Below, one piece after another: positions 27,941-37,603 of a DNA stretch of 64,000 nt; the first letter of the stretch is position 1; each line of letters begins with the position of its first letter. The translations under genes and the position numbers were made by a program. The notes under the pieces were generated by a model. It had not been told where the DNA came from, made no database searches, and worked only from the letters and a program-made list of their open reading frames with translations. Origin of the DNA: an unidentified bacterial endosymbiont (GTDB taxonomy: Bacteria > Pseudomonadota > Gammaproteobacteria > Enterobacterales > Enterobacteriaceae); the NCBI RefSeq assembly GCF_918797525.1, contig NZ_OU963893.1:248001-312000 (forward strand). The letters are read 5' to 3'.

Positions 27941-29395
27941 ATGTATATCGGGATCGATCTTGGCACATCGGGCGTGAAAGCCATCCTGCTCAGCGAGCAG
28001 GGCGACGTGTTAGCAACGCAGACAGAAAAACTACAGGTTTCACGTCCGCATCCGCTATGGTCGGAGCAGGACCCGGAGCAGTGGTGGCAGGCGACGGATC
28101 GTGCAATCACAGCGCTAGGCGAACAACACAGTCTGCGAAACGTTAACGCGCTGGGGATTGCCGGACAAATGCATGGCGCAACGTTGCTGGATAACCAGCA
28201 TCGCGTATTGCGCCCTGCGATCCTCTGGAACGATGGCCGCTGCGCAGAAGAGTGTGCCATCCTTGAGGAGCGCCTACCTGCCTCCCGCGAGATCACCGGT
28301 AACCTGATGATGCCGGGTTTCACCGCGCCGAAATTGCTGTGGGTACAACGCCATGAGCCGGAGATTTTCCGCCAGGTGGCGAAGGTGCTCCTGCCAAAAG
28401 ATTATTTGCGCTTTCGCATGACGGGTGATTTCGCCAGCGATATGTCAGATGCCGCAGGCACGATGTGGCTCGACGTGGCGAAGCGCGACTGGAGCGAGGC
28501 AATGCTTGATGCCTGCCACCTGACACGCGAGCATATGCCTGAACTTTTCGAAGGCAGTGAAATTACCGGAACGTTGCAGCCAGCCATTGCAAAGCGCTGG
28601 AATATGCCTGCCGTGCCGGTGGTTGCCGGAGGCGGCGATAACGCGGCCGGTGCGGTGGGCGTCGGGATGGTTGACGCCGGTCAGGCCATGCTCTCGCTGG
28701 GCACCTCTGGCGTCTATTTTGCCGTCAGCGACGGCTATCGCAGCAATCCTGAAAGCGCGGTACACAGTTTCTGCCATGCGCTCCCTGGGAAATGGCATCT
28801 GATGTCGGTCATGCTGAGTGCGGCGTCCTGCCTCGACTGGGCAGCGAAGCTCACCGGGATGGCTGATGTGACAGCACTGATTGCAGCCGCTCAGCACGCG
28901 GATGAAAACGCGGGTCCCGTCTGGTTCTTACCGTATCTTTCCGGCGAACGAACGCCGCACAACAATCCGGAAGCGAAAGGGGCGTTCTTTGGCCTAACGC
29001 ATCAGCATGGCCCCGCCGAACTGGCGCGCGCGGTTCTGGAGGGGGTGGGGTACGCCCTGGCGGATGGGATGGACGTAGTCCACGACTGCGGTCTTAAACC
29101 CGCAAGCATTACGCTCATTGGCGGCGGAGCACGCAGCAGCTACTGGCGGCAGATGTTGGCCGATATCAGCGGTTTACAGCTGGACTATCGCACGGGTGGT
29201 GATGTTGGGCCAGCCCTCGGCGCAGCGCGACTGGCGCAGATAGCCGTGAACCCAAACACGCCGCTTTCACACCTGTTGCCGCAGCTTGCCCTGGAACAGG
29301 CACATTTGCCTGATGCCACTCGGCATACGAATTACGCAGAAAGACGCGGCGTGTTCCGCAAAATCTACCAGCAGCTACTGCCGTTAATGTCATAA
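27941..29395 (+). CDS. xylB: Xylulokinase
   Basis: 484 residues, FGGY sugar kinase. It phosphorylates D-xylulose to xylulose 5-phosphate for the pentose phosphate pathway. The N-terminal phosphate-binding loop is MYIGIDLGTSGVKAILL; the substrate loop is GIAGQMHGATLLD; the C-terminal ATP-binding glycine motif is TLIGGGARSSYWRQ. It lies 70 bp after xylA in the same operon. Confidence 0.97.
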   Translation: MYIGIDLGTSGVKAILLSEQGDVLATQTEKLQVSRPHPLWSEQDPEQWWQATDRAITALGEQHSLRNVNALGIAGQMHGATLLDNQHRVLRPAILWNDGRCAEECAILEERLPASREITGNLMMPGFTAPKLLWVQRHEPEIFRQVAKVLLPKDYLRFRMTGDFASDMSDAAGTMWLDVAKRDWSEAMLDACHLTREHMPELFEGSEITGTLQPAIAKRWNMPAVPVVAGGGDNAAGAVGVGMVDAGQAMLSLGTSGVYFAVSDGYRSNPESAVHSFCHALPGKWHLMSVMLSAASCLDWAAKLTGMADVTALIAAAQHADENAGPVWFLPYLSGERTPHNNPEAKGAFFGLTHQHGPAELARAVLEGVGYALADGMDVVHDCGLKPASITLIGGGARSSYWRQMLADISGLQLDYRTGGDVGPALGAARLAQIAVNPNTPLSHLLPQLALEQAHLPDATRHTNYAERRGVFRKIYQQLLPLMS

Positions 29396-29454
29396 AATCG
29401 ATTGTCCGGAAGCGGCACGAGGATGTCCTTTTTTGGTCTGTTCGTGCGCTCAAG

Positions 29455-29490
29455 TCCTCGCCAGGATAAGATCATACCCACTGGCGAGGA
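29455..29490 (+). promoter_or_regulatory. 10-bp inverted repeat covering the ribosome site of the isochorismatase-like gene
   Basis: TCCTCGCCAG (29455-29464) and CTGGCGAGGA (29481-29490) are perfectly complementary with a 16-nt loop. The right arm contains most of the GAGGAG Shine-Dalgarno of the gene starting at 29499. It could be an RNA hairpin hiding the ribosome site or a DNA operator. Confidence 0.5.
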
Positions 29491-29498
29491 GTACCATC

Positions 29499-30038
29499 AT
29501 GTCACGCACTGCTTTACTCAACATCGATACCCAACAGTCTTTCCAGCATCGCGATTACTGGCAGGAGAAGGATACACCCGCCTTTCAACAGGCGATGCTG
29601 GGTCTGATTGAAGGCTGCGCGTCGCGTAGTATTCCTGTGGTCGATATTTTTCATGTGGATGAAGACGGCCCCTTCTCACTGCAAAGTGGCTACGTCAAGC
29701 CCATGGCCTTTTTATGTCATCAGCCTGCCGTTATATTTCACAAGCACGTTCACAATGCGTTTACCGATACGGGGCTTGACCGTTGGCTGCGCGAACGTGA
29801 TATCAACCGCCTAATAGTGTGTGGCATCCGCACCGAGCAGTGCTGCGAAACAACGGCACGGGTGGCCTGCGATCTGGGCTATGCTGTGACCTTTGTGGGT
29901 GAGGCGACGCTGACGTTTCCGATGACGCACAAGGTGATCGCCCTTAGCGCGGATGATTTGCGCCATCGTACTGAAACGGTGCTGGACGGGCGGTTTGCCG
30001 ACATTAAAACCGTAGTGGAGACGCTGGAGTCACTTTAA
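29499..30038 (+). CDS. Isochorismatase-like cysteine hydrolase
   Basis: 179 residues. It has the family triad: Asp in LLNIDTQQSF, Lys in IFHKHVHNAF, and Cys in GIRTEQCCETTARVA. Members hydrolyse isochorismate, nicotinamide, N-carbamoyl compounds or related amides; the substrate here is not known. The start at 29499 is preceded by GAGGAG. The stop overlaps the next gene (TAATG), so the two are coupled. E. coli has yiaA/yiaB at this position instead. Confidence 0.85.
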   Translation: MSRTALLNIDTQQSFQHRDYWQEKDTPAFQQAMLGLIEGCASRSIPVVDIFHVDEDGPFSLQSGYVKPMAFLCHQPAVIFHKHVHNAFTDTGLDRWLRERDINRLIVCGIRTEQCCETTARVACDLGYAVTFVGEATLTFPMTHKVIALSADDLRHRTETVLDGRFADIKTVVETLESL

Positions 30039-31174
30039 TGAGTATCGACGTCTGGTTTGTCATGCAGCCAGGAATATTGTCACTAGATATGACCGGCCCG
30101 GCAGAGACCTTTTCGCTGGCGGGCGGGGCATTTCGCCTGCATTTCATTGGCCCGCAACCGGACGTCTCAACCTCTATTGGCCTGACGATGAGCGGCATCC
30201 AGCCGCTGCCGGAAACGTTGCCGAAGGGAAGCTTGCTGGTGCTGTCTGGCGTGAGTGACTCCAGCTATCAGTTCTCGACGCCGTTGACGCATCGCATTCA
30301 GCACTGGCTTATGCGCCTGCAGCCACAGATCCAGCGTGCGGATATTACCTTGATGTGCGTGTGTTCAGGGGCGCTGCTGGCGGCGAAATCAGGCCTGCTG
30401 AATGGCAGACAGTGCACGACCCATCATGATGTAATCAGCCGGTTGCGCCGCGCTGCCCCCACGGCAATGATTAAAGAAAACCGCATTTTTGTTCAGGATG
30501 ACAATATCTGGACCAGCGCCGGGATTACATCGGGCATCGATCTGGCATTGCATATGATTAACCGCCTGTGCGGGCCGGAAAAAGCGCTGGCCGTGGCGCG
30601 GGAGATGGTGGTCTGGTTTCGCCGGTCCGGCGAGGATCCGCAGCTATCCCCTTGGTTACGCTATCGTAATCATATTCATCCTGCTATCCACCGTGCTCAG
30701 GATGCCCTGACCGCCGAGCCGCAAAAGGCATGGAATGTCCCGGATATCGCAGAGCAGGCGCACGTTAGTCCGCGCCATTTAACCCGGCTTTTTCAGGCGC
30801 ATTTAGGGATAAGCGTCCGGGATTATCTTGAGCAACTGCGGCTGGCGGTGGCTGAACAGTGGCTATTGCAGGGCCGTGGCGTCGAGCAAGCGTCACTGGC
30901 GGCGGGGTTTTCCTCCCCGCGCCAGTTTCACCGCGCCCGTCAGCGGTTCGTCAGCTCACGAAGCGGCGCGTATCGATCCTCTCTGCAGCAGCATCGACAG
31001 CAGCAGGCTCAGGGCAATCGTAACGATGAAAATCCACGCAATATCCAGCACCGGCCAGCTTTTCAGCTCAACGCCCCGGGTGCGCAGGGCATGGATCACC
31101 AGCGCATGAAAACCGTAAATCCCCAGAGAGTGGCGCGAGATAAACCCCAGTACGGGCAGTGGGCGAGCGTTTAG
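30038..31174 (+). CDS. GlxA-type regulator (DJ-1/PfpI domain plus AraC helix-turn-helix), with an abnormal C-terminal tail
   Basis: 378 residues. The N-terminal DJ-1/PfpI-like domain (about 1-185, with nucleophile-elbow-like [17 protein letters not shown]) is followed by a C-terminal AraC domain with [20 protein letters not shown] and [20 protein letters not shown]. In relatives the protein ends soon after this second helix-turn-helix, near SGAYRSS (about residue 318). Here the frame reads on for about 60 codons of low-complexity Gln/Arg sequence that is antisense to the 3' end of wecH. The original stop was probably lost. It likely regulates the coupled isochorismatase-like gene. Confidence 0.8.
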   Translation: MSIDVWFVMQPGILSLDMTGPAETFSLAGGAFRLHFIGPQPDVSTSIGLTMSGIQPLPETLPKGSLLVLSGVSDSSYQFSTPLTHRIQHWLMRLQPQIQRADITLMCVCSGALLAAKSGLLNGRQCTTHHDVISRLRRAAPTAMIKENRIFVQDDNIWTSAGITSGIDLALHMINRLCGPEKALAVAREMVVWFRRSGEDPQLSPWLRYRNHIHPAIHRAQDALTAEPQKAWNVPDIAEQAHVSPRHLTRLFQAHLGISVRDYLEQLRLAVAEQWLLQGRGVEQASLAAGFSSPRQFHRARQRFVSSRSGAYRSSLQQHRQQQAQGNRNDENPRNIQHRPAFQLNAPGAQGMDHQRMKTVNPQRVARDKPQYGQWASV

Positions 31175-31948
31175 GGTGTTTTTGACCAGCGTCAGTAGCG
31201 ATACCGCGCAGATAAACACCATTGGGCCGCAGTACAGATACCAGGTGTCGGCAAAATTACCGCGCCATTGCAGCTCATGCAGCGTCCCGCGTGAAATCAC
31301 CGCTACACCGATGATAAACAAGACTGCGCACAGCGCGTTCATCCCGCGTTTTTGGGTATCCAGCATGCCGATGGCGCGTCCCAGCATGCCGTACACAACG
31401 TAGTAAAAGGTATCGCCGTTGATGTAGAGGTTAACCGGCAGCCATTCAAAGCCGTCAATTTCCTGCGAAAGCGTATTCGGGTTTGCGACTACGCCAATCA
31501 CCACCATTAGCGCCAGAAGCATTTTACCGCTGACATTTTTGACCTGAATGAGCGGTGAAACCAGGTAAATAACGATAATGGCGAAGAAAAACCACAGATG
31601 GTAGAACACCGGCTTTTGCAGTAAATACGTAAGCGATAGCCCGGCGTTAATCGAGGTGAACAGGGTGATATAAAGAAAAGCGACGGTGCTATAGAACCCC
31701 AGGCACGCAGCGATGCGGATAAAATGCCTCGGCTGGGCGCTGCGTTCACCAAAAAAAAGAAAGCCAGAAATCATGAAGAATAGCGGCACGCTCACCCGCG
31801 AGGCGGCGTTGAGAATATTGGCGATATCCCAGTTAACGGGGCTGATACTGTGTGCGTTTGTGACATACCAGGTCGTCGTGTGGATCATCACCACCATCAG
31901 ACAAGCTATTCCTCGCAGATTATCAATCCAGTTAATTTTTGACTGCAT
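30956..31948 (-). CDS. wecH: O-acetyltransferase WecH (enterobacterial common antigen)
   Basis: 330 residues, close to E. coli WecH (YiaH). Acyltransferase-3 family inner-membrane protein with about ten helices, beginning [20 protein letters not shown], where the conserved His is part of the family active site. It adds O-acetyl groups to enterobacterial common antigen. Its 3' 219 bases overlap the regulator on the opposite strand, an unusually long convergent overlap. Confidence 0.93.
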   Translation of the reverse strand: MQSKINWIDNLRGIACLMVVMIHTTTWYVTNAHSISPVNWDIANILNAASRVSVPLFFMISGFLFFGERSAQPRHFIRIAACLGFYSTVAFLYITLFTSINAGLSLTYLLQKPVFYHLWFFFAIIVIYLVSPLIQVKNVSGKMLLALMVVIGVVANPNTLSQEIDGFEWLPVNLYINGDTFYYVVYGMLGRAIGMLDTQKRGMNALCAVLFIIGVAVISRGTLHELQWRGNFADTWYLYCGPMVFICAVSLLTLVKNTLNARPLPVLGFISRHSLGIYGFHALVIHALRTRGVELKSWPVLDIAWIFIVTIALSLLLSMLLQRGSIRAAS

Positions 31949-32131
31949 CAGTTCCTCTTATTCCCTGTAAAGAGAGTGTGACTGTTATTGTGTAAAAGTC
32001 TTGCTATGGAAAAATCTGAGATTGATTACCCAGGCTTGTGTGAAGGCCGAGAGATTCGCAGAATGCCTGACCATAATCTATAAAAGTGTAGATACTAAAA
32101 ATAACAGCCATTGGGCAGGGCGGTAACCAAA

Positions 32132-32437
32132 ATGATGACAAAGCGAGTCGCACCCCTCTTTCTGCTGCTAACGCTTGCAGGATGCAGTGCGTCGCAGGAC
32201 GCTCCTGCGCAAAAAGCCCAGCAGGGCAGAGTGAGCCCGGAACGTTCGCTGAATATGGAGCAAATCTGCAAAGACCGGGCGGCCCACCGTTATAACTCCG
32301 CTGTTCAGAAAATTGATGTCACCGGGTTTGAGCGCTTCCAGGGGAGCTATGAGCTGCAGGGCTATACATCCCGTAAAGAGGGCTTTGTCTGTTCTTTTGA
32401 TGCGGACGGCCAGTTTTTGCATCTCTCGATGCGCTAA
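32132..32437 (+). CDS. ysaB: YsaB-like small lipoprotein
   Basis: About 101 residues. Signal peptide with lipobox LTLAGC near residue 18-23, then a short linker and the YsaB body (SLNMEQICKDRAAHRYNSAV ... GFVCSFDADGQFLHLSMR). The function is unknown. Start taken at the first of two adjacent ATGs; a TTG at 32111 would add seven residues. Lies just upstream of glyQ, as in E. coli. Confidence 0.85.
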   Translation: MMTKRVAPLFLLLTLAGCSASQDAPAQKAQQGRVSPERSLNMEQICKDRAAHRYNSAVQKIDVTGFERFQGSYELQGYTSRKEGFVCSFDADGQFLHLSMR

Positions 32438-32597
32438 CGTGCTCGCATAATCAGCAGCCAGACGCTTCTGCCGTTCTGGCTGAAAGGCTTATTTTCTAAT
32501 TTTGCCTAAACAACCCCGTTTCGTACTGTATATCTTGCAGCCAGCGGGTATACTGATCCCTTCCTTTTGAAACCACACGTATCCAGCACGAAATATT

Positions 32598-33509
32598 ATG
32601 CAAAAGTTTGATACCAATACCTTTCAGGGCCTGATCCTGACCTTACAGGATTACTGGGCTCGTCAGGGCTGCACCATTGTTCAACCTTTGGACATGGAAG
32701 TTGGCGCAGGCACCTCACACCCGATGACCAGCTTACGCGCGTTGGGGCCGGAGCCAATGGCGACCGCCTATGTGCAGCCATCCCGTCGTCCAACCGATGG
32801 CCGTTACGGCGAAAACCCGAACCGACTGCAGCACTATTATCAGTTCCAGGTCGTCATTAAGCCATCGCCTGACAATATTCAGGAACTGTACCTTGGGTCA
32901 CTGAAAGAGTTGGGTCTGGATCCCACCATTCACGACATTCGTTTCGTGGAAGATAACTGGGAAAACCCAACGCTGGGTGCCTGGGGTCTGGGCTGGGAAG
33001 TGTGGCTGAACGGGATGGAAGTGACGCAGTTCACTTACTTCCAGCAGGTTGGCGGTCTGGAGTGTAAACCGATTACGGGTGAAATCACCTACGGTCTGGA
33101 ACGTCTGGCCATGTATATTCAGAGCGTAGACAGCGTTTACGACCTGGTCTGGAGCGACGGCCCGCTGGGTAAAACCACCTACGGCGACGTTTTCCATCAG
33201 AACGAAGTGGAGCAATCCACCTATAACTTCGAATACGCGGACGTAGACTTCCTGTTCACCTGCTTTGAGCAGTACGAGAAAGAAGCGCAGCAGTTGCTGG
33301 CGCTGGATACGCCGCTGCCGCTCCCTGCTTACGAGCGTATTCTGAAGGCCGCCCACAGCTTCAACCTGCTGGACGCCCGCAAAGCCATCTCCGTGACGGA
33401 ACGTCAGCGCTACATTCTGCGCATTCGTACCCTGACTAAAGCCGTTGCAGAAGCTTACTATGCGTCCCGTGAAGCCCTTGGCTTCCCGATGTGCAACCGA
33501 AACAAATAA
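32598..33509 (+). CDS. glyQ: Glycyl-tRNA synthetase alpha subunit
   Basis: 303 residues. Catalytic class II subunit of the alpha2beta2 bacterial enzyme: [20 protein letters not shown] at the N-terminus and the motif-containing region [18 protein letters not shown]. It charges tRNA-Gly together with GlyS, encoded 9 bp downstream. Confidence 0.98.
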   Translation: MQKFDTNTFQGLILTLQDYWARQGCTIVQPLDMEVGAGTSHPMTSLRALGPEPMATAYVQPSRRPTDGRYGENPNRLQHYYQFQVVIKPSPDNIQELYLGSLKELGLDPTIHDIRFVEDNWENPTLGAWGLGWEVWLNGMEVTQFTYFQQVGGLECKPITGEITYGLERLAMYIQSVDSVYDLVWSDGPLGKTTYGDVFHQNEVEQSTYNFEYADVDFLFTCFEQYEKEAQQLLALDTPLPLPAYERILKAAHSFNLLDARKAISVTERQRYILRIRTLTKAVAEAYYASREALGFPMCNRNK

Positions 33510-33518
33510 GAGGCGGCC

Positions 33519-35588
33519 ATGTCTGAGAAAACTTTCCTGGTGGAAATCGGCACTGAAGAGCTGCCACCAAAAGCCCTGCGCAGCCTGGCGGAGTCTTTTG
33601 CTGCGAACGTGACCGCTGAGCTGGATAACGCTGGCCTGGCACACGGCAAAATTGAATGGTTTGCCGCACCGCGCCGTTTGGCCCTGAAAGTGGCGAACCT
33701 GGCTGGATCTCAGCCGGATCGCGAAGTCGAAAAGCGTGGCCCGGCGATTGCCCAGGCGTTCGACGCTGAAGGCAAGCCGAGCAAAGCGGCAGAGGGCTGG
33801 GCGCGTGGTTGCGGTATCACCGTTGACCAGGCCGAGCGCCTGACCACGGACAAAGGCGAATGGCTGCTGTATCGTGCCCATGTCAAAGGCGAGATCGCAG
33901 AAGCGCTGCTGCCGGACATGATTGCGACTTCGCTGGCTAAGCTGCCGATTCCAAAATTGATGCGCTGGGGGGCGTCGGATGTTCACTTTGTGCGTCCGGT
34001 TCACACCGTGACGCTGCTGCTGGGCGATACCGTTATTCCTGCCACTATTTTAGGTGTGGCATCCGATCGCGTGATCCGTGGTCACCGCTTTATGGGCGAG
34101 CCGGAGTTCACCATCGACAATGCCGACCAGTATCCAGCTATCCTGCTGGAGCGCGGTAAAGTGATCGCTGACTATGAACAGCGTAAAGCCAAAATCAAAG
34201 CCGACGCGCAAGCTGCGGCGCGCCAGATTGGCGGTAACGCTGATTTGAGCGAAAGTCTGCTGGAAGAAGTGACTTCGCTGGTTGAATGGCCTGTCGTACT
34301 GACCGCGAAGTTTGAAGAAAAATTCCTGGCCGTTCCGGCAGAAGCGCTGGTGTACACCATGAAAGGTGACCAGAAGTATTTCCCGGTATATGCCAACGAC
34401 GGCAAGCTGCTGCCAAACTTCATCTTCGTGGCGAACATCGACTCTAAAGATCCGAGCCAGATTATCTCTGGTAACGAGAAAGTGGTTCGTCCGCGTCTGG
34501 CGGATGCCGAGTTCTTCTTCAATACTGACCGTAAAAAGCGTCTGGAAGATAACCTGCCGCGTCTGCAGACCGTGCTGTTCCAGCAACAGTTGGGTACGCT
34601 GCGCGACAAGACCGACCGTATCGCGGAGCTGTCAGGCTGGATCGCCCGTGAAATCGGTGCGGACGTGAACCATGCGACGCGTGCGGGCCTGCTGTCCAAA
34701 TGCGACCTGATGACCAACATGGTGTTTGAATTTACCGACACCCAGGGCGTGATGGGGATGCACTACGCGCGTCACGATGGCGAAGCGGAAGATGTGGCGG
34801 TGGCACTGAACGAGCAATACCAGCCGCGCTTTGCGGGTGACGATTTGCCGTCTAACCCTGTTGCCTGCGCCGTAGCGATCGCCGATAAGATGGACACCCT
34901 GGCGGGTATCTTTGGTATTGGTCAGCATCCGAAAGGCGATAAAGATCCGTTCGCGTTGCGCCGTGCTGCGCTCGGCGTGTTGCGTATCATTGTTGAGAAG
35001 AACCTTAACCTCGACCTGCAGACCCTGACCGAAGAGGCCGTACGTCTGTACGGTGATAAGCTGACGAACGCGAAGGTCGTGGATGAGGTGATCGACTTTA
35101 TGCTCGGCCGTTTCCGCGCGTGGTATCAGGACGAGGGTTACACCGTCGATACGATTCAGGCGGTACTGGCGCGACGTCCGACGCGCCCGGCAGATTTCGA
35201 TGCGCGCATGAAGGCGGTTTCTCACTTCCGTACGCTGGAAGCGGCCTCTGCGCTGGCTGCGGCCAACAAGCGTGTATCAAACATTCTGGCAAAATCCGAC
35301 GAAACGCTAAACGAGCGAGTTAACGCCGCGACGCTGAAAGAGCCAGAAGAGATCGCGCTCGCGATGCAGGTCGTGGTACTGCGCGACAAGCTGGAACCGT
35401 ATTTCGCAGAAGGCCGTTACCAGGACGCGCTGGTTGAACTGGCTGAACTGCGTGAGGTTATTGACGCTTTCTTTGAGAAAGTGATGGTGAACGTAGACGA
35501 TAAAGCTCTGCGTATTAACCGTCTCTCTATGCTCGAGAAACTGCGCGAACTGTTCCTGCGCGTGGCGGATATCTCGCTCCTGCAGTAA
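33519..35588 (+). CDS. glyS: Glycyl-tRNA synthetase beta subunit
   Basis: 689 residues, the E. coli length. It starts [20 protein letters not shown], contains the family-typical [20 protein letters not shown] and an HD-like region ([19 protein letters not shown] type), and ends in an anticodon-binding domain (RVADISLLQ). It is needed for tRNA recognition by the heterotetramer. Start preceded by AGAGGCGG. Confidence 0.98.
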   Translation: MSEKTFLVEIGTEELPPKALRSLAESFAANVTAELDNAGLAHGKIEWFAAPRRLALKVANLAGSQPDREVEKRGPAIAQAFDAEGKPSKAAEGWARGCGITVDQAERLTTDKGEWLLYRAHVKGEIAEALLPDMIATSLAKLPIPKLMRWGASDVHFVRPVHTVTLLLGDTVIPATILGVASDRVIRGHRFMGEPEFTIDNADQYPAILLERGKVIADYEQRKAKIKADAQAAARQIGGNADLSESLLEEVTSLVEWPVVLTAKFEEKFLAVPAEALVYTMKGDQKYFPVYANDGKLLPNFIFVANIDSKDPSQIISGNEKVVRPRLADAEFFFNTDRKKRLEDNLPRLQTVLFQQQLGTLRDKTDRIAELSGWIAREIGADVNHATRAGLLSKCDLMTNMVFEFTDTQGVMGMHYARHDGEAEDVAVALNEQYQPRFAGDDLPSNPVACAVAIADKMDTLAGIFGIGQHPKGDKDPFALRRAALGVLRIIVEKNLNLDLQTLTEEAVRLYGDKLTNAKVVDEVIDFMLGRFRAWYQDEGYTVDTIQAVLARRPTRPADFDARMKAVSHFRTLEAASALAAANKRVSNILAKSDETLNERVNAATLKEPEEIALAMQVVVLRDKLEPYFAEGRYQDALVELAELREVIDAFFEKVMVNVDDKALRINRLSMLEKLRELFLRVADISLLQ

Positions 35589-35596
35589 CCTGCCCT

Positions 35597-35626
35597 GTGC
35601 CCGGCGGCGCTTCGCTTGCACGGGCC
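35597..35626. repeat. REP-like palindrome after glyS
   Basis: A GCCCGG ... CGGGCC palindrome enclosing GGCGCTTCGCTTGCA, 9 bp beyond the glyS stop. This is the form of extragenic palindrome common in Enterobacter and Klebsiella. It probably stabilises the 3' end of the glyQS message. Confidence 0.6.
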
Positions 35627-35719
35627 TTCTGATAGTAGTATGACTTGCGCCACTGGAGATGCCAGGCTCGCTGGTGGCGGAACCCGACAGGGTTGGAACG
35701 ACTGGCCTGATGATGTGGC

Positions 35720-35750
35720 GTTAAACATAAACCCCCGCAGAGGCGGGGGC
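35720..35750 (-). terminator. Terminator after yiaG
   Basis: Stem CCCCCGC (35732-35738) / GCGGGGG (35743-35749) with loop AGAG. On the minus strand it is followed by TTTATGTTT. It lies 14 bp beyond the yiaG stop. Confidence 0.8.
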
Positions 35751-35763
35751 GTACAACGCGGTG

Positions 35764-36051
35764 TTACGCGATATGCTTACTGAGCGCTGGGTTTGTCTGA
35801 ATCAGACGCATCAGTTTTAGCTCAGCTGGCGTAGGTTTTTCACGTTTCGACTCCCACTCCAGCACCATGGCTACACTGACACCCATTGCTCTGGCGAATT
35901 CGTCATTTTTGAGGCCTGACCCTTTGCGCAATTGCTCAAATTCTGTAAAGGGGTTGGGCTTTTGTTGCAGAGTAATTGTCTGCGGGACATCTTTAAAAAT
36001 AATCTGTTCCAGGCTGCTCAGCAGCTCAAACTCAGGATCTTTATATTCCAT
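35764..36051 (-). CDS. yiaG: XRE-type helix-turn-helix protein YiaG
   Basis: 95 residues. The C-terminal half is an XRE/Cro helix-turn-helix (LKNDEFARAMGVSVAMVLEWE), the N-terminal half a short acidic helix. It resembles the antitoxin halves of HigBA-like pairs, but no toxin gene lies beside it. Regulatory targets are not known. Confidence 0.92.
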   Translation of the reverse strand: MEYKDPEFELLSSLEQIIFKDVPQTITLQQKPNPFTEFEQLRKGSGLKNDEFARAMGVSVAMVLEWESKREKPTPAELKLMRLIQTNPALSKHIA

Positions 36052-36381
36052 TGAGAACTCCTCTTAAATCACAAACAGGGATCAAGAACATCAGAGAGCA
36101 ATATAAGAATAGTCATTAATAAGCAGGCAGGATCGTCACGGCGGTGATTAATCGTGCGGTAAGTATCGCTTTACGCGTTTCAGCTACAAAAACAGATATG
36201 CTAATTACTTGATTAACCCTATGTTGGTTTCGCCAGGTATTTTTTTGTAAATAGTTAGACGTAAAACGGCATTACCCGTTTTGCATGAAAAGAGTATCTT
36301 GCCGGGCTGACCTGGACTATCCTTGTCAGCGTTGGGCACGCGTGTGCCGGTGTGCGCTTTTTGGGTGAAAGGAGTAATAAA
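36052..36381. other. Intergenic region between divergent yiaG and yiaF
   Basis: 330 bp without a gene. The only clear structure is a 7-bp inverted repeat AAAACGG / CCGTTTT (36263-36269 and 36276-36282, 6-nt loop). No promoter could be assigned with confidence. Confidence 0.5.
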
Positions 36382-37092
36382 ATGGCGACAGGAAAGTCCT
36401 GCTCTCGCTGGTTTGCGCCTATTGCGGCGTTGTTGATGGTGGTTAGCCTGAGTGGGTGTTTTGATAAAGAAGGCGATCAGCGCAAAGCGTTTATCGATTT
36501 TCTACAGAATACAGTGATGCGCAGCGGCGAGCGTCTGCCTACGCTGACTGCGGATCAGAAAAAACAGTTTGGTCCTTTCGTGTCTGATTACGCCATTCTG
36601 TATGGTTATTCACAGCAGGTGAGTCAGGCGATGGATTCCGGTCTGCGTCCCGTGCTGGATAGCGTTAACGCCATCCGGGTGCCACAGGATTATATGACCC
36701 AGCGTGAACCGCTGCGCCAGTCTAACGGTGCGCTCGGTGTACTGAGCCAGCAGTTGCAGAATGCGAAGATGCAAGCCGATGCCTCGCGCTCCGCGCTGAA
36801 ACAGAGCGACGATCTCAAACCGGTTTTCGACAAGGTGTATGAGAAAGTAGTGACCAAACCGTCTGACGCGATGCAACCGTTGATCCCTGCCGCGCAGATC
36901 TTCACGCAGCAACTGGTGCAGGTTGGCGATTTTATCTCCGGACAGGGGACCCAGGTGAGCTTCGTTGCTAACGGCATCCAGTTCCCTACTTCCCAGCAGG
37001 CGAGCCAGTACAATACCCTGATTGGGCCGCTGGCAGCACAGCACCAGGCCTTTAGTCAGGCGTGGAGTGCGGCAGTCGCCGCAACGGATTAA
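36382..37092 (+). CDS. yiaF: DUF3053 lipoprotein YiaF
   Basis: 236 residues. The signal peptide MATGKSCSRWFAPIAALLMV ends in the lipobox LSGC (Cys about residue 26), so the protein is membrane-anchored by a lipid. The rest is the helical DUF3053 domain (QRKAFIDFLQNTVMRSGERL). Function unknown. Start at 36382 follows AAAGGAG; the ten extra upstream codons are not used. Confidence 0.92.
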   Translation: MATGKSCSRWFAPIAALLMVVSLSGCFDKEGDQRKAFIDFLQNTVMRSGERLPTLTADQKKQFGPFVSDYAILYGYSQQVSQAMDSGLRPVLDSVNAIRVPQDYMTQREPLRQSNGALGVLSQQLQNAKMQADASRSALKQSDDLKPVFDKVYEKVVTKPSDAMQPLIPAAQIFTQQLVQVGDFISGQGTQVSFVANGIQFPTSQQASQYNTLIGPLAAQHQAFSQAWSAAVAATD

Positions 37093-37093
37093 G

Positions 37094-37122
37094 AAAAAAC
37101 CCCGCGCAAAGCGGGGTTTTTT
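37094..37122 (+). terminator. Terminator after yiaF
   Basis: CCCCGC-GCAAA-GCGGGG stem flanked by A6 and T6 (37094-37122), directly after the yiaF stop. The A and T tracts extend the stem, so it could work in both directions. Confidence 0.9.
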
Positions 37123-37179
37123 ATGCCCGTTTAAAATAAAGCTTGCTATCCTTCTACCACATCGGTATAACTATGCCTG

Positions 37180-37333
37180 TCGGTTTGTTACACAGACCTA
37201 AAGCAGTTTAGTTAAGCAGTCCAGATTGTTATCCATAGATACCCTTCGTAGTGACCCTTCCTTCATCGCTTAAAAATCTGTAACGCAACCATCGTGCCGG
37301 AAGGCAAAACAAATTTTTAATAAGGTAATTTCT
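37180..37333 (+). promoter_or_regulatory. cspA 5' untranslated thermosensor leader
   Basis: About 154 nt that align by eye with the long leader of E. coli cspA: CGGTTTGTTACACAGACC near the 5' end (cold-box region), then AAAGCAGTTTAGTTAAG, GATACCCTTCGTAGTG, AAAATCTGTAACGC and GCCGGAAGGCAAAAC before the start codon. In E. coli this leader refolds at low temperature to expose the ribosome site. The transcription start is inferred by analogy. Confidence 0.8.
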
Positions 37334-37546
37334 ATGTCTGGTAAAATGACTGGTCTGGTAAAATGGTTCAACGCTGATAAAGGTTTCGGCTTCATCACTC
37401 CTGACGATGGCTCAAAAGACGTGTTCGTACACTTCTCTGCTATCCAGAACGATGGCTACAAATCTCTGGACGAAGGTCAGAAAGTTTCCTTCACCATCGA
37501 AAGCGGCGCTAAAGGCCCAGCAGCTGGTAATGTTGTAAGCCTGTAA
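37334..37546 (+). CDS. cspA: Major cold shock protein CspA
   Basis: 70 residues. Single-stranded nucleic-acid-binding OB fold with RNP1 KGFGFI and RNP2 VFVHF. It acts as an RNA chaperone, strongly made after temperature downshift through its leader. The start codon follows TAAGGTAATTTCT. Monocistronic: terminators lie on both sides. Confidence 0.98.
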   Translation: MSGKMTGLVKWFNADKGFGFITPDDGSKDVFVHFSAIQNDGYKSLDEGQKVSFTIESGAKGPAAGNVVSL

Positions 37547-37571
37547 GCTTCCAGCTCAGTAGCAAAAATTC

Positions 37572-37598
37572 AAAAACCCGCCTTCTGGCGGGTTTTTT
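37572..37598 (+). terminator. Terminator after cspA, shared with convergent ghrB
   Basis: CCCGCC-TTCT-GGCGGG stem (37577-37592) flanked by A5 and T6. It lies 25 bp after cspA and just beyond the ghrB stop on the other strand. Confidence 0.9.
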
Positions 37599-37603
37599 CA
37601 TTT

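Noticed and set aside
32898..34004. A 368-codon minus-strand frame opposite glyQS
   Set aside because: Antisense to two essential genes with diagnostic motifs; composition typical of a mirror frame.
35764..36051. YiaG as half of a toxin-antitoxin pair
   Set aside because: No toxin-like frame lies beside it; the neighbours are glyS and yiaF and the gene stands alone.
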